The translations under genes were made by a program, and so were the position numbers. Shown in pieces: positions 9,821 through 19,708 of a stretch of DNA of 64,000 bases. The notes under the pieces are model-generated. The model was not told where the DNA came from, did not search any database, and saw only the letters and a list, made by a program, of their open reading frames with translations. Origin of the DNA: Acuticoccus yangtzensis (GTDB taxonomy: Bacteria; Pseudomonadota; Alphaproteobacteria; Rhizobiales; Amorphaceae); the NCBI RefSeq assembly GCF_001927245.1, contig NZ_MJUX01000005.1, forward strand, positions 186,001-250,000, in the 5' to 3' direction. Within the stretch, counting starts at the first letter, position 1, and every line of letters begins with the position of its first letter.

Positions 9821-10104
9821 TCGACCACCCTCGGCACCAGGAAGAAACCGTCCGCCGCCTCGGGCGCATTGGCGAGAACGCGGTCGGGATAGCCGCCGTC
9901 GGTGATCACGTCGTCGCGCTGCTTCAAGACGGCGTCGACCACGGAGGTCATCGGCTCCACACCGTCGACGTTCACTTCGGCCAGTTGCTCGACGAAGCCG
10001 AGGATCTGATTCATGTCGCCTTTGAGGCGCTCGATCTCCGCCTCGTCCATCTTGAGGCGTGCGAGATGCGCCACGCGGCGCACGGTTTGGGTATCGACTG
10101 ACAT
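9817..10104 (-). CDS. gatC: Asp-tRNA(Asn)/Glu-tRNA(Gln) amidotransferase subunit C
   Basis: The 95-residue protein begins [18 protein letters not shown] and ends [10 protein letters not shown], the conserved ends of GatC. GatC is a small chaperone-like belt that wraps around GatA and stabilises the GatCAB complex. The ATG at 10104 is chosen because the conserved region begins there; the frame stays open upstream but codes nothing recognisable. It is directly followed by gatA with a 4-nt start/stop overlap. Confidence 0.96.
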
Positions 10105-10245
10105 GGCGGCTCCAACACTCGCCCGATCGCCTAGCACCGCTTGCGCGCGGCGCGCAACGGGCGAGCGCGGGCGCTCTTGCGCTGGGTCAAGGCGCGCGCC
10201 GGAGGCCCGGTCCACACTCGCCGCAAAAGCCGGAAGGATCGACCG

Positions 10246-10449
10246 ATGTTCCGTCTCACCGCCATCGTCCATACCATCGTCGCGCCGACGGTGATGGGGC
10301 TTCTCATCGTCGTCGCGCTGGTCGTGCCGGGTTATGGCACCGGGTTCTGGATCATCACGGGCGCCGTGGCTGGGGCTGTGCTGTCGCTGCCGTTGTCGAT
10401 CGTCGTCGCGCGCAAGATGTTGGCCCTGACCGCGCCTCGCCAACCCTGA
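10246..10449 (+). CDS. small two-helix membrane protein, unknown function
   Basis: The product is 67 residues from the ATG at 10246, preceded by GGAAGGA. It has two hydrophobic segments, at about 8-27 (VHTIVAPTVMGLLIVVALVV) and about 32-53 (GFWIITGAVAGAVLSLPLSI), separated by a Gly/Tyr turn, and a short basic tail. I do not recognise a named family. The good ribosome-binding site, membrane pattern and lack of overlap with other genes support a real gene. Confidence 0.65.
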   Translation: MFRLTAIVHTIVAPTVMGLLIVVALVVPGYGTGFWIITGAVAGAVLSLPLSIVVARKMLALTAPRQP

Positions 10450-10495
10450 CCGCGGCCCCATCTTCACCGCGACGGAACCTCGAAGGAGCCGCGCG

Positions 10496-11020
10496 ATGCA
10501 GGACCAACCGGCCCCGGCGGAGATCGTCCGCCTCAGTGCCCCCGCCGCCGAGGGGGTGCCGAACAACCCCGCCCTCCCCGCCGTCGTCATGCGTGGCGCG
10601 GCCGAGCCGTCTCCAGCCGCGCTGCGTCGCCTCTTCGCGGCGCACGGTTGGGGCGGCATGTGGCAGTGGAGCATCTTCCGTTACCACCACTATCATCCCG
10701 ATGCGCACGAGGCCTTGGCCTGCGTCGCCGGCAACGCCGAGGTGATGCTGGGCGGCCCCGCGGGGGACACGGTGGCCGTGGAGGCCGGCGACGTGATGGT
10801 TCTGCCCGCCGGTTACGGCCATTGCCGCATCACCTCGAGCGACGATTTCAGCGTCTGCGGCGCCTATCCCGCCGGTCAGGAGGACTATTCCACCTGCCGC
10901 GCGGGCGAGCTGCCGCTGGACGAGGCCGCCCGCCGCATCGCCGCCGTGCCCCTCCCCCGGATGGACCCCGTCTTCGGCGCCGGCGGTCCGCTCGCCGCCG
11001 CCTGGGGCCTCGCCCGGTGA
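10496..11020 (+). CDS. cupin-domain protein
   Basis: The 174-residue protein has a metal-type cupin motif, YHHYHPDAHEALACVAG at about 63-79, followed by a second motif GDVMVLPAGYGHCRI at about 98-112. The His residues of the first motif and the His of GYGHC could bind a divalent metal. It resembles the YjlB-like cupin group, whose function is unknown. An AAGGAG ribosome-binding site precedes the ATG. It lies downstream of a small membrane protein and converges with a peptide ABC importer operon. Confidence 0.85.
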   Translation: MQDQPAPAEIVRLSAPAAEGVPNNPALPAVVMRGAAEPSPAALRRLFAAHGWGGMWQWSIFRYHHYHPDAHEALACVAGNAEVMLGGPAGDTVAVEAGDVMVLPAGYGHCRITSSDDFSVCGAYPAGQEDYSTCRAGELPLDEAARRIAAVPLPRMDPVFGAGGPLAAAWGLAR

Positions 11021-11027
11021 GCGCCGG

Positions 11028-12221
11028 TCAGGCCTTGTAAGGGTCCGCCGCGTCGCGCAGCCCGTCGCCGAGGAAGTTGAAGGCGAGCACGACGATGATG
11101 ATCGGGATAACCGGCGCCATCAGCCAGGGATAGATCGTCACCACGGTGATGTTCTGCGCCTCGTTGAGGAGCACGCCCCACGAAATCGCCGGCCGCTGCA
11201 AGCCGAGGTTCAGGAACGAGAGCGCCGTCTCGCCGAGGATCATGGTCGGGATCGACAGCGTGGCCGAGGCGATGAGATGGCTCGAGAAGCCCGGCAGCAG
11301 ATGCCGGCCGATGATACGCTTGGGCGACGCGCCCATCAGCACCGCCGCCTTGGCGTAGTCCTCTTCGCGAAGCGACAGGAGCTTCGACCGGACGGCGCGC
11401 GCCAGGCCCGGCCAGTCGAGCAGGCCCAGGATGATCGTGATGCCGAAATAGATCCAGAGCGGCGGCCACGTCACCGGCAGCGCCGCCGACAGCGCCATCC
11501 ACAAAGGAAGCTCCGGCAGCGAGCGCAGGATCTCGATCAGCCGCATGATCAGCGTGTCGACGATGCCGCCGAAATAGCCCGCGATGCCGCCGAAGAACAT
11601 GCCGAGCACGATCGAGATGGCGATGCCGACGAGGCCCACCGTCAACGAGATGCGCGCCCCGTGGATCAGCCCGGAAAAGACGTCGCGCCCCAGCCGGTCC
11701 GTGCCGGCGAAGAACATCGTCGCCCCCTCCGGCGGGCAGATGAGGTGGAAGCGCCCCGACAGGACGCCCCACAGGGTGTAGGCGTCGCCCAGGCACAGGA
11801 AGCGGATCGGCCGCGGGTCCGTGCGGTCCTCGACGTACTCCCAGGTGAGCGTTTCGAGGTTCAGTTCGGCCGTCAGCGGATAGACGAACGGGGCGCGGAT
11901 CCCACCCTCGTGCAGCACGCGGGGCATCTGCGGCGGCGCGAACAGATATTCGGCGTTGCGCCCGTTGGGGTCGTACGGCGCGATCGGCTCGGCGAACGGA
12001 ACGCACAGGTAGAAGAGCGCCAGCACCACCAACGAGGCGACGGCGATCTTGTGGCGGCGGAAACGCCACCAGATGATGCGCCACTGCGAGGCCTGAAAAT
12101 AGCGCTCCTGCTCCGGTGTCAGCCGCTCGACGTCGCTGGGGTCGAACGGCGCGGCATCGGTGAAGCGATCCGGCAGCGGCTCGACGTTGCGGAACGGGTC
12201 GACGCGCTCGCGCTCCCTCAC
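11028..12221 (-). CDS. peptide-type ABC transporter permease (DppC/OppC/YejE-like)
   Basis: The 397-residue protein has a long hydrophilic N-terminus, a first membrane segment (KIAVASLVVLALFYLCVPFA), a large periplasmic insert and a five-helix BPD_transp_1 core. The inner-membrane EAA loop is at AVLMGASPKRIIGRHLLP. The insert with AGTDRLGRDVFSGLIHGARISL is typical of the OppC/DppC branch. The start is GTG at 12221, overlapping the stop of the partner permease by 4 nt. It is the last gene of a four-gene import operon (ATPase, binding protein, permease, permease). Confidence 0.94.
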   Translation of the reverse strand: MRERERVDPFRNVEPLPDRFTDAAPFDPSDVERLTPEQERYFQASQWRIIWWRFRRHKIAVASLVVLALFYLCVPFAEPIAPYDPNGRNAEYLFAPPQMPRVLHEGGIRAPFVYPLTAELNLETLTWEYVEDRTDPRPIRFLCLGDAYTLWGVLSGRFHLICPPEGATMFFAGTDRLGRDVFSGLIHGARISLTVGLVGIAISIVLGMFFGGIAGYFGGIVDTLIMRLIEILRSLPELPLWMALSAALPVTWPPLWIYFGITIILGLLDWPGLARAVRSKLLSLREEDYAKAAVLMGASPKRIIGRHLLPGFSSHLIASATLSIPTMILGETALSFLNLGLQRPAISWGVLLNEAQNITVVTIYPWLMAPVIPIIIVVLAFNFLGDGLRDAADPYKA

Positions 12222-13246
12222 GACGCGGTCTCCTGGCCGAGCCGGATGCGCGGGTCGAGCATCGCCAGCAGGATGTCCGACACCAGCATGCCGATGAGCG
12301 TCAGCACGGCGACGAAGAGCAGGATGAAACCGGCAAGATATTGGTCCTGAGACTGGAGCGCGCCGAGGAGAACCGGCCCCACCGTGGGCAGGTTGAGCAC
12401 CACCGAGACGATGACCGATCCGGACACCAGCGACGGGATGAGATTGCCGATATCGGCGATGAACGGGTTCAGCGCCATGCGCAGCGGATATTTCAGGATC
12501 ACCTTGCGCTCGGACAGGCCCTTGGCCCGCGCGGTGGTGACGTATTGGCGGTGCAGCTCGTCCAGCAGGTTGGCGCGCAGGCGGCGGATCATCGCCGCTG
12601 TGCCCGCCGTGCCGATGACGATGGTGGGCACGACGAGATGGGCGAGAACGGAGAGCATCTTGTCGACACTGAGCGGCTGGCCGACGAACTGCGGCGCCAT
12701 CAGCCCGCCGATGGATACGCCGAAATATTCGTTCATCAGGAAGAGGAGGATGAGGCCGAGCAGGAAGTTCGGCGTAGCGAGGCCGATATAGCCGAGGAAG
12801 GTGAAGCCGTAGTCCCCCCACGAATATTGCCGCGTGGCCGAATAAATGCCGATCGGGAAGGACACGATGTAGACGAAGAGGATGGTGGCGAAGTTGAGAA
12901 CCACCGTCAAAAGCAGCGTGCCCGACACCACCTGATCGACCGGCTTGGAATACTCGAACGACCAGCCGTAATTGCCTTGAAGGATGCCGTTCAGATGCCC
13001 GCTCGGCCCCGGCCACAGCCCGACCCAGACCGCATACCGCTCCCAGAAGGGCGCATCCAGCGCGAACTCGCGGCGCAGGAACTCGAGCTGGGCGATGGAG
13101 GCCGACTCGCCCTGCGCCCGGAGCTGGTCGATCTGATTGGAGAGATAATCACCGGGCGGAAGCTCGATGATGAAGAAGATCAGGATGGAAATGATCAGCA
13201 GCGTCGGGACCATGCCCGCCATGCGGCGTAAGATGTAGGCGAGCAT
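12218..13246 (-). CDS. peptide-type ABC transporter permease (DppB/OppB/YejB-like)
   Basis: The 342-residue protein begins with the classic OppB-type start LAYILRRMAGMVPTLLIISI. It has six membrane segments and the EAA loop (TARAKGLSERKVILKYPLR). It pairs with the OppC-like permease encoded directly downstream, with a GTGA start/stop overlap between them. The insert between the first two helices mentions no substrate-specific feature. Confidence 0.94.
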   Translation of the reverse strand: MLAYILRRMAGMVPTLLIISILIFFIIELPPGDYLSNQIDQLRAQGESASIAQLEFLRREFALDAPFWERYAVWVGLWPGPSGHLNGILQGNYGWSFEYSKPVDQVVSGTLLLTVVLNFATILFVYIVSFPIGIYSATRQYSWGDYGFTFLGYIGLATPNFLLGLILLFLMNEYFGVSIGGLMAPQFVGQPLSVDKMLSVLAHLVVPTIVIGTAGTAAMIRRLRANLLDELHRQYVTTARAKGLSERKVILKYPLRMALNPFIADIGNLIPSLVSGSVIVSVVLNLPTVGPVLLGALQSQDQYLAGFILLFVAVLTLIGMLVSDILLAMLDPRIRLGQETAS

Positions 13247-13267
13247 GGTCGTCCCTCGAGTTCCGTC

Positions 13268-15160
13268 TTATTGGCCGTCGGCGAAGTAGAATTCGTCCGG
13301 ACGGTACAGGCCGAACTGTGCGCCGGGGTCCCAACCATAGGTCGCCTTCAGCGGGACGTTCTTCAGTCGGTCCGAGATCACGACAGGCTGCACCACGCCC
13401 TCCACGGTGCCGATCGTCAGCACCTCCTCGCTGTGGACCTTCAGGATCTCGGTCCACGCCGCCTCGCGCTCGGCCCCCGATTCGGAATGCATCCACGCGT
13501 CGTAAGCGTCCATCACCTGCACGATCGGCTCGTAGTCCGGCTTCTCCCCCGTGGTGCCGCCGGAGGTGAACCAGGCGCCCCAGGCCGGGCCGGTCAGAAA
13601 CTGCTCGGAGGTCGGCACGCGCTCGTCCGGCGGCATGTCGGCCGACGGAATGCCGTTGTCGTAGCCGAGCCACACACTCATCGCGAGCTCGCCGGAGAAG
13701 GCGCGGTTGCGCAGAACATCACGCTGAGACGGGCGCGGGAACAGGGCCACGCCGATATCCTTCCACCCGTCCTTGATCAGCTCCAGCGCGTCGATCTCGA
13801 TCGGGTCCTCGCCCGCGGTCTCGACGATCAGCTCGAGCGGCCGCCCGTCTGGCAGAAGGCGGATGCCCTCACCGTTGCGCTTCGTGAGGCCCACCTCGTC
13901 CAGAAGCGCGTTCGCCTTGGCGGGGTCGAAGGGCAGCGCGCCGGCGGTCGCCTCGGTGTAGAGCGGGCTCGATGGCAGGACGATGTTGGCGGAGGGCTGA
14001 CCGAGCCCGAAATAGAGGACGCGGTTGATGAGGGTGCGGTCGCAGGCGAGCGACAGCGCCTCACGGAAGCGCCGGTCGCGGAAGAGCGTGCGCAAAACGG
14101 GATCGGCGACGGTGAGGTTCGGGTAGATCGCGATGGCCGACGCGTTCGCCTGCGGCCACAGGGCGGCGGTGTAGCCCCGGTTCTTCTCGCCGCGCTTCAG
14201 AACCGGAAGATCGCTGAAGGCGAGGCCGCGCGCCTGAAGGTCCGCGTCACCGGCCTGCACCTTGGTGGCGATCAGCCCGCCGTCCACCACGCTCATCACC
14301 ACCCGGTCGATGAAGGGAAGCTGATGCCCCTCGCTGGTCACGCGGTGGAAGAAGGGGTTGCGCACCATGACCGCACGGCGGTCGTCCGATTCGGCCGAGG
14401 GAACCCAGGGCTGCAGCGAGGGCAGGTCCGGGTTCGTCGCGTCGTACATCTCGTCCTTCAGGTTGTGGAGCGGCGCCCAGGAGCGCACGCGTGCTTCCTC
14501 CACCAACCGGGCGATCTCGGTCTCGTCGCCATATTTCGGGTTGAACTGCTTCATGTAGTGGGCGGGGCGGTACATGAAGGGCGGACGCGCCTGCGCCAGC
14601 GTCGGAAGGAAACGCGGGTTCGGCCCGTCCCAGGTGAAGCGGACCGTGGTCTCGTCGATCACCTCGAATGTGGGAAGCTTGCCCTCCACCAGCATGAAGG
14701 GGTCCGGCGTCGGCGTCAGGTCCGTGTTGGTGAGGATGTCCTCGAACCAGTAGCGGAAATCTTCGGCGGTGAAGGGCTCGCCGTCCGACCATTTGTGGCC
14801 GGGGCGCAGGTGGAAGGTGAAGATCCTCCCCTCCTCGTCGTCGACCGCCTTCAGAATGTCGGGCTGCAGCGCATAGTGCTCGTCATATCCGACCAGACGG
14901 GCATATCCCCACACGTTGATCAGCCGAACATCCTTGGACCGGCCGATGAGGGTGGAGAGGTCGCCGCCATGGCGCCCCTCGGTTCGTCCCTTCGCGGAAA
15001 GGTCCACCACCAGCGGCTCGGACGGCACACGCTCGGCGACCGGCGGAAGGTCGCTGTGGGTGCGCGCCAGGGTCTCGGTCTCGACCAAGGCCGGGCTCTG
15101 TCCCAGAGCCGGCCCGCCGATGAGCGCCATCATGGCCAATGCGGCAAGCGTACGGATCAT
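13268..15160 (-). CDS. periplasmic ABC transporter substrate-binding protein, family 5
   Basis: From the ATG at 15160 the product is 630 residues, starting with a signal peptide ([19 protein letters not shown]). It carries the family 5 (SBP_bac_5) landmark FHLRPGHKWSDGEPFTAEDF at about 125-144, followed by typical downstream regions. Family members bind peptides, nickel or diverse solutes. At 630 residues it is on the long side, as in YejA-like and other large family 5 proteins. The start overlaps the upstream ATPase stop by 4 nt (ATGA), and 21 nt separate it from the next permease. Confidence 0.93.
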   Translation of the reverse strand: MIRTLAALAMMALIGGPALGQSPALVETETLARTHSDLPPVAERVPSEPLVVDLSAKGRTEGRHGGDLSTLIGRSKDVRLINVWGYARLVGYDEHYALQPDILKAVDDEEGRIFTFHLRPGHKWSDGEPFTAEDFRYWFEDILTNTDLTPTPDPFMLVEGKLPTFEVIDETTVRFTWDGPNPRFLPTLAQARPPFMYRPAHYMKQFNPKYGDETEIARLVEEARVRSWAPLHNLKDEMYDATNPDLPSLQPWVPSAESDDRRAVMVRNPFFHRVTSEGHQLPFIDRVVMSVVDGGLIATKVQAGDADLQARGLAFSDLPVLKRGEKNRGYTAALWPQANASAIAIYPNLTVADPVLRTLFRDRRFREALSLACDRTLINRVLYFGLGQPSANIVLPSSPLYTEATAGALPFDPAKANALLDEVGLTKRNGEGIRLLPDGRPLELIVETAGEDPIEIDALELIKDGWKDIGVALFPRPSQRDVLRNRAFSGELAMSVWLGYDNGIPSADMPPDERVPTSEQFLTGPAWGAWFTSGGTTGEKPDYEPIVQVMDAYDAWMHSESGAEREAAWTEILKVHSEEVLTIGTVEGVVQPVVISDRLKNVPLKATYGWDPGAQFGLYRPDEFYFADGQ

Positions 15161-17034
15161 GCAGCGTCCTTCACAACGCGCGCCATCTGCGGCGCACAGA
15201 CAAAATGTCCCGGTTCGGGCTCGACCATCACGGGCACCGCCCCCGGCTCCAGCCGGTAGGGTTCGGGCCACGCCGACGGATCCGAGGCACGCCCTGCCGA
15301 CAAACGCGCAAAGTCCAGCGGGCGATCCAGATTGGCATCGGGCACCGCGGTCAAGAGCGCCTGGGTGTAGGGATGAAGCGGATTGTCGATCACCGCGCGC
15401 GTCGGTCCCAGCTCGACGAGCCGGCCATGGCACATCACCGCGATGCGGGTGGCGAGATAGTCGACGACCGCCAGATTGTGGCTGACGAAGAGGTAGGTGA
15501 GGTTCAGCTCGCGCTGGAGATCGGCGAGAAGGTTCAGCACCTGCGCCTGAACCGAAACGTCGAGCGCGGACACCGGCTCGTCGCACACCAGAAGGTCCGG
15601 CCGCAGCGCAAGAGCGCGGGCGATGCCGACCCGCTGGCGCTGCCCGCCGGACAGCGAGTGCGGATAGCGGCGCAGGAACTTCGGGTCGAGACCGACGAGC
15701 TCCATCAGGTCGCGCACCCGTGCCGCGCGGCTCCCCTTGGTGCCGGCGTCGTGGATCACCATCGGCTCGCCGATCAGCTCGTTCACCGACATGCGCGGAT
15801 TGAGCGAGGAGAACGGGTCCTGGAAGACGAGCTGAACGCGGCGGCGGTAGGCGAGAAGATCGGCGCCGGAGAGCGTGGCGAGATCGCGCCAGCCCTCCCC
15901 CTCACGCACGCTCACCGTGCCGGAGGTGGGGGCGAAGGCGCGCATGATGGCCATCGCCATCGTCGTCTTGCCCGACCCCGATTCGCCGACGAGGCCGAGA
16001 CACTCGCCGGTGTTGATGGTGAAGGACACCTGGTCGATGGCGCGGACGGATTTGGGCGGCGCGAACAGACCGCGCTTCTTCAGCCGGAAACTCTTCACCA
16101 CGCTGTCGACCTTGATCAGCGGTTCGCCCGGTGTGCCGCCGCAGCGCTCGCCGAACCCGTCCAGCTTCGGCGTGATCGGCCGGATGGGCGAGAGACGCTC
16201 CTTCATGTCGAAGGTCGGCACCGCGTGGAGCAGCGCCTTCAGGTAAGGGTGTTCGGGCTTGGTGAAGATCTCGCGCGCCGATCCGCGCTCCACCACGCGG
16301 CCGTGGTAAACGACGACGATCTCGTCCGCCATGTTCGCCACCACGCCGAAATCGTGGGTGATGAGCAGGATCGACATGCCGAGTTCGCCCTGGACGTCGC
16401 GCAAGAGCTTCAGGATCTCGGCCTGGATGGTGACGTCGAGTGCGGTTGTCGGTTCGTCGGCGATGAGGAGCGCGGGGCGGCACATCATCGCCATGGCGAT
16501 CATCGCGCGCTGCCTGAGGCCGCCGGAGAGCTCGAACGGATAGGCGTCGAGCGCGCGGTCCGGGTCGGGGAAGCGCACGAGACGCAGCATGTCGCGCGTC
16601 GCCTCGCGGGCGGCGGCGGCGTCCATGCCGCGGTGCAGGCGCCCGGCCTCGCCGATCTGATCGCCGATGGTGTGGAGCGGTGACAGGCTCGTCATCGGCT
16701 CCTGAAAGATCATCGCGATGCGGTTGCCGCGAATGTCACGCATCGCGGCGCTGTCACGCGGCAGTGCGGCGAGATCCACCGTCCCGGCCGTTGCCGCCTC
16801 ACCGTCCGCAGCGGGCCGGTTGTCGCGAAAATAAAGCGAGCCGCCGGCGATCCGCGCAGGCGGCGGAAGCAGACCCATGACGGCTTGGCTGATCGTCGAC
16901 TTGCCGGAGCCCGATTCGCCGACGACGGCGACGGTCTTGCCCTCGGGGATCGAGAACGACACATCGTCCACCGCACGAACGAGGCCGTCCGCATGGTACT
17001 CCACCACAAGGTTACGCACGTCGAGGACGGTCAC
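15157..17034 (-). CDS. dual ATP-binding ABC transporter protein (OppD-OppF fusion type)
   Basis: This about 625-residue protein contains two complete nucleotide-binding domains. The first has Walker [10 protein letters not shown] near residue 40 and signature [12 protein letters not shown] near 155. The second has GESGSGKTT near 345 and [15 protein letters not shown] near 455. It thus combines the OppD and OppF roles, as in YejF. I chose the GTG at 17034 because GAGAGG lies upstream and the conserved [11 protein letters not shown] follows; an ATG at 17064 is also possible. It is the first gene of the importer operon. Confidence 0.94.
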   Translation of the reverse strand: MTVLDVRNLVVEYHADGLVRAVDDVSFSIPEGKTVAVVGESGSGKSTISQAVMGLLPPPARIAGGSLYFRDNRPAADGEAATAGTVDLAALPRDSAAMRDIRGNRIAMIFQEPMTSLSPLHTIGDQIGEAGRLHRGMDAAAAREATRDMLRLVRFPDPDRALDAYPFELSGGLRQRAMIAMAMMCRPALLIADEPTTALDVTIQAEILKLLRDVQGELGMSILLITHDFGVVANMADEIVVVYHGRVVERGSAREIFTKPEHPYLKALLHAVPTFDMKERLSPIRPITPKLDGFGERCGGTPGEPLIKVDSVVKSFRLKKRGLFAPPKSVRAIDQVSFTINTGECLGLVGESGSGKTTMAMAIMRAFAPTSGTVSVREGEGWRDLATLSGADLLAYRRRVQLVFQDPFSSLNPRMSVNELIGEPMVIHDAGTKGSRAARVRDLMELVGLDPKFLRRYPHSLSGGQRQRVGIARALALRPDLLVCDEPVSALDVSVQAQVLNLLADLQRELNLTYLFVSHNLAVVDYLATRIAVMCHGRLVELGPTRAVIDNPLHPYTQALLTAVPDANLDRPLDFARLSAGRASDPSAWPEPYRLEPGAVPVMVEPEPGHFVCAPQMARVVKDAA

Positions 17035-17107
17035 GGGGCCTCTCGTCGATCCACACGACCACACCTGTGGTCATGCCAGACGACACCGTGACGACAAAAT
17101 TCGGAAA

Positions 17108-17136
17108 ATTCAAACCCGCTCGACAGGTTTTGTTAA
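17108..17136 (-). promoter_or_regulatory. predicted promoter of the peptide ABC importer operon
   Basis: On the minus strand TTAACA (17136-17131) and TTGAAT (17113-17108) are separated by 17 nt, matching 5 and 4 of 6 sigma-70 consensus positions. They lie in a clear AT-rich island about 75 nt upstream of the ATPase start. By-eye prediction. Confidence 0.42.
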
Positions 17137-17219
17137 CAGTGCGGCAGGGACGGGGCGCATTAGCCCTCTGCGTCACCCTGCCGCGGCGTCATCGAGACGG
17201 CGGTCCCCTGCGGCGAGGA

Positions 17220-17834
17220 TCAGGCTGCGCGGCGTGAGAAGAGCCCGGTCACTTCATTGCGAGCCCACCAATCCATTGTCGCATAAGCGCTGCCGGCCAT
17301 GTCCACGGCAGCTTCGCGCGCGATGGAGAAGAAAGTCGGCGGATCCTCCATCACGGTGGAGTGCATCTCGCCCGGCCAGCGGACGAGCGATCCGCCGAGA
17401 CGGCGCGCCAGACGTTGCATCGCCCGGTTCTCCGGCAGACACGACATGGTGAGGGTGTGGATGCCCGTGTTACGGGCCCTCAGCACCAGGTGCTCGAACA
17501 GCCGCGCCCCGAGCCCGCGGCGCTGAAACTCGTATTCGACACTGAAGGCCGCTTCGGCATGGCCGCGATAGTCGCCGCCCAGCGGACGAAGCTCGGCGAT
17601 ACCGCGCAGAACGCCGTTCACGAACACGCCCTCGATATGACCGGAGCGGTCCTTCTCACCCATCGCGTAAGCTCTGAGATAAGCGTCGTTCACGGGACGG
17701 CAGAAGCGCCGGCGACGGCTTTCCTCGTCGAGCCTCAACAGATGCTCGGCGACGAGCCTCGTCTCGGACCGGCGCAACCGCCGAACCACCACCGACCGAA
17801 ACGGTGACACCGCACTCATACTGACTGGCGCCAT
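17220..17834 (-). CDS. GNAT family N-acetyltransferase
   Basis: The 204-residue protein has the GNAT core: a beta-strand EAAFSVEYEFQRRGLGARLF at about 92-111 ends in the acetyl-CoA-binding RRGLGA loop. It is followed by SCLPENRAMQRLARRLGG, the usual helix. Substrate is not predictable. The ATG at 17834 has a strong GGAAGG ribosome-binding site. It stands alone between the importer operon and a large secreted CAP/RTX protein. Confidence 0.88.
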   Translation of the reverse strand: MAPVSMSAVSPFRSVVVRRLRRSETRLVAEHLLRLDEESRRRRFCRPVNDAYLRAYAMGEKDRSGHIEGVFVNGVLRGIAELRPLGGDYRGHAEAAFSVEYEFQRRGLGARLFEHLVLRARNTGIHTLTMSCLPENRAMQRLARRLGGSLVRWPGEMHSTVMEDPPTFFSIAREAAVDMAGSAYATMDWWARNEVTGLFSRRAA

Positions 17835-18019
17835 CTCGCCTTCCTTTGCTCAAGGAAAAGAAAGATGGAGCACATGGCCGATTTCAGCCATGTGGCATTG
17901 TGCAGAGCTGCCCTGCTGGAACCCTCCCAACCCCCTGACTCATAACGGATATGTCAACAGCCAACCATGCCGCCGCGGACCACGAAACGTGCCGTGGTCC
18001 CGGCGTCAAGTGACTGAGA

Positions 18020-19543
18020 TTATAGGATGAAATCCCCCGCGTCGAAGCCGCCTTTGGGAATCGTCTCAAAGATGATGGCGTGCTGTCCCGGCAGGTCGAG
18101 GTAGGTCGTCCCGTTGGCCCGGTTCGTGAGATTGGGGGCGATATCGGTGTCGAAATCGGTGAAATCGAAGCGGCCGAGATCGATTCGATCGGCGCCGGTG
18201 ATGCGGATCGTGTCCACGCCGCCGTCGAACATATAGAGGTCCGCGCCGCCGCCACCGTCCATGAAGTCGTTGCCGCCGCCGCCGGAGAGCGTATCGATCC
18301 CGCCGCCACCATAAAGCGCGTCGGCACCGTTCTGGCCGAACAGCCTGTCATGACCGTTGTTGCCGTTCAGCCGGTCGGCGCCGCCACCGCCGTAGAGCGA
18401 GTCGCCGCCATTGTCGCCGACGAGGAAATCGTTGGCGCCGCCGCCGTAGAGTTCGTCCGCTCCGGTGCTGCCGTTCAGGGTGTCCGCGCCGCCTGCGCCT
18501 TGCAGGGTGTCTGCGGCCGCGCCGCCGTTGATGCGATCGTCGCCCGGCCCGCCGTTCATCAGGTCCCGGCCGCCGTTGCCGATCAGCGTGTCGTTGCCGC
18601 CGCCCCCCACGATCTCGTCGTTCGTCCCTTCGCCGACGAGGCGGTTGGGGTCTCTGTTACCGGCGAGCCGCGCCTCGACGACCACGACGTCGGGCTCGGG
18701 CTCGGGGTCAGGGTCGGTCGTGCCGCCACCGCCGCCGCCGCCGCCGCCGGACGACACGGCATCATCGGCGAATGCGTCAAGCTTCACGTTGTCGGACCCC
18801 ACGGTGACGGACCGTGTCACCGTTCCGTCCAGGCCCGGCCCCGAAAATGTCACCTCATAGGTGCCAGGGGCCACCTCGAAGGCATATCCGCCGCCGGCGA
18901 AGGTCACCGCGGTACCCGAACCGCCGTCTCCGCTATAGGCGACCGTGACGCCGCCCAGCCCCTCGCCGACATCGTAGAACCCGTCATCGTCCGCATCGTC
19001 GAGCGCGACGCCGGTGATGTAGGTGCGCCCGCCCTCGGCGAAGTTCTGCGTCACGTAGGATTCGTAACCGTTGGTCCCGTAGGCGCCGATCGCCTGGCCG
19101 ACACCCAGCTCGCTGAACAGGTCGGACAGGATGTTGGTGCGGTGGCCGGACGAGCGGAACAGCCCCTCGTGGTGGCTGTCGATCGTCGCCTGCGAGACCG
19201 TGGCCGGATATTTCGAGCGGTAGGAGATGTTCTCGCCCGTCGCCCAGCCGACGCCAGGTTCAGGCGCCCAACCGGCCGCCAGCATACGCTCGGTCGCCGA
19301 TGACCCGTTGAGGCCGGTGTGGGAAAAGTAGCTGTTGGCCAGCATGTCGGCCGAATGAGCGTCGGCCGAGTCCGACAATGTCGGCATCACCGCGAGCGGC
19401 GCCAGCGGGGTCGGCGAGAGGGTGCCGGCGGGCAGGCCGTCATTGAGCGAAATCCCGTAACGGGCCGCCTCCCCCGCCGGATCGCTGCGGGCACGGTTGA
19501 TGAGTTCGACCAGATATTGCTCAAATGCGGTGACTGTGGCCAT
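18020..19543 (-). CDS. CAP-domain protein with C-terminal RTX (haemolysin-type calcium-binding) repeats
   Basis: From the ATG at 19543 the product is 507 residues. Residues about 5-150 form a CAP (SCP-like) domain with AHSADMLANSYFSHTG and SSGHRTNILSDLFSELGVG. Residues about 165-260 resemble an SdrD/Cna B-like beta domain (ITGVALDDADDDGFYDVGEG). A nine-glycine linker and a DPDPEPEPD spacer follow, then about ten nonapeptide RTX repeats (GGGGNDTLIG type) and a short hydrophobic C-terminal tail. No Sec signal is visible; RTX proteins of this shape leave through type I secretion and fold on binding calcium. No T1SS genes are nearby. Confidence 0.9.
   Translation of the reverse strand: MATVTAFEQYLVELINRARSDPAGEAARYGISLNDGLPAGTLSPTPLAPLAVMPTLSDSADAHSADMLANSYFSHTGLNGSSATERMLAAGWAPEPGVGWATGENISYRSKYPATVSQATIDSHHEGLFRSSGHRTNILSDLFSELGVGQAIGAYGTNGYESYVTQNFAEGGRTYITGVALDDADDDGFYDVGEGLGGVTVAYSGDGGSGTAVTFAGGGYAFEVAPGTYEVTFSGPGLDGTVTRSVTVGSDNVKLDAFADDAVSSGGGGGGGGGTTDPDPEPEPDVVVVEARLAGNRDPNRLVGEGTNDEIVGGGGNDTLIGNGGRDLMNGGPGDDRINGGAAADTLQGAGGADTLNGSTGADELYGGGANDFLVGDNGGDSLYGGGGADRLNGNNGHDRLFGQNGADALYGGGGIDTLSGGGGNDFMDGGGGADLYMFDGGVDTIRITGADRIDLGRFDFTDFDTDIAPNLTNRANGTTYLDLPGQHAIIFETIPKGGFDAGDFIL
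18723..18749 (-). repeat. CCG trinucleotide run encoding polyglycine
   Basis: Nine near-identical triplets (CCG, one CCA, then seven CCG) encode the glycine linker between the B-like domain and the RTX region of the CAP protein. Such runs can vary in length by slippage, in whole codons here, so linker length may differ between strains. Confidence 0.8.
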
Positions 19544-19708
19544 GACCTCAGCTTCTCCTTGGTCCAATCCAGCACATGCGGACGCCCGCTATAGCAAGCA
19601 CGGCTGTGTTCGGACCATCACTTTTCGTTGTGGCACCCCATTCCAAAAATGCAAAAGCGCCACCCACTTGAAGACGCAGAGCTTTGCAAATATCCAATCC
19701 CGCTCAGG

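Noticed and set aside
18240-18650. Regular spaced repeats that could suggest a CRISPR array
   Set aside because: They are degenerate 27-nt units coding RTX nonapeptides in frame, without unique spacers.
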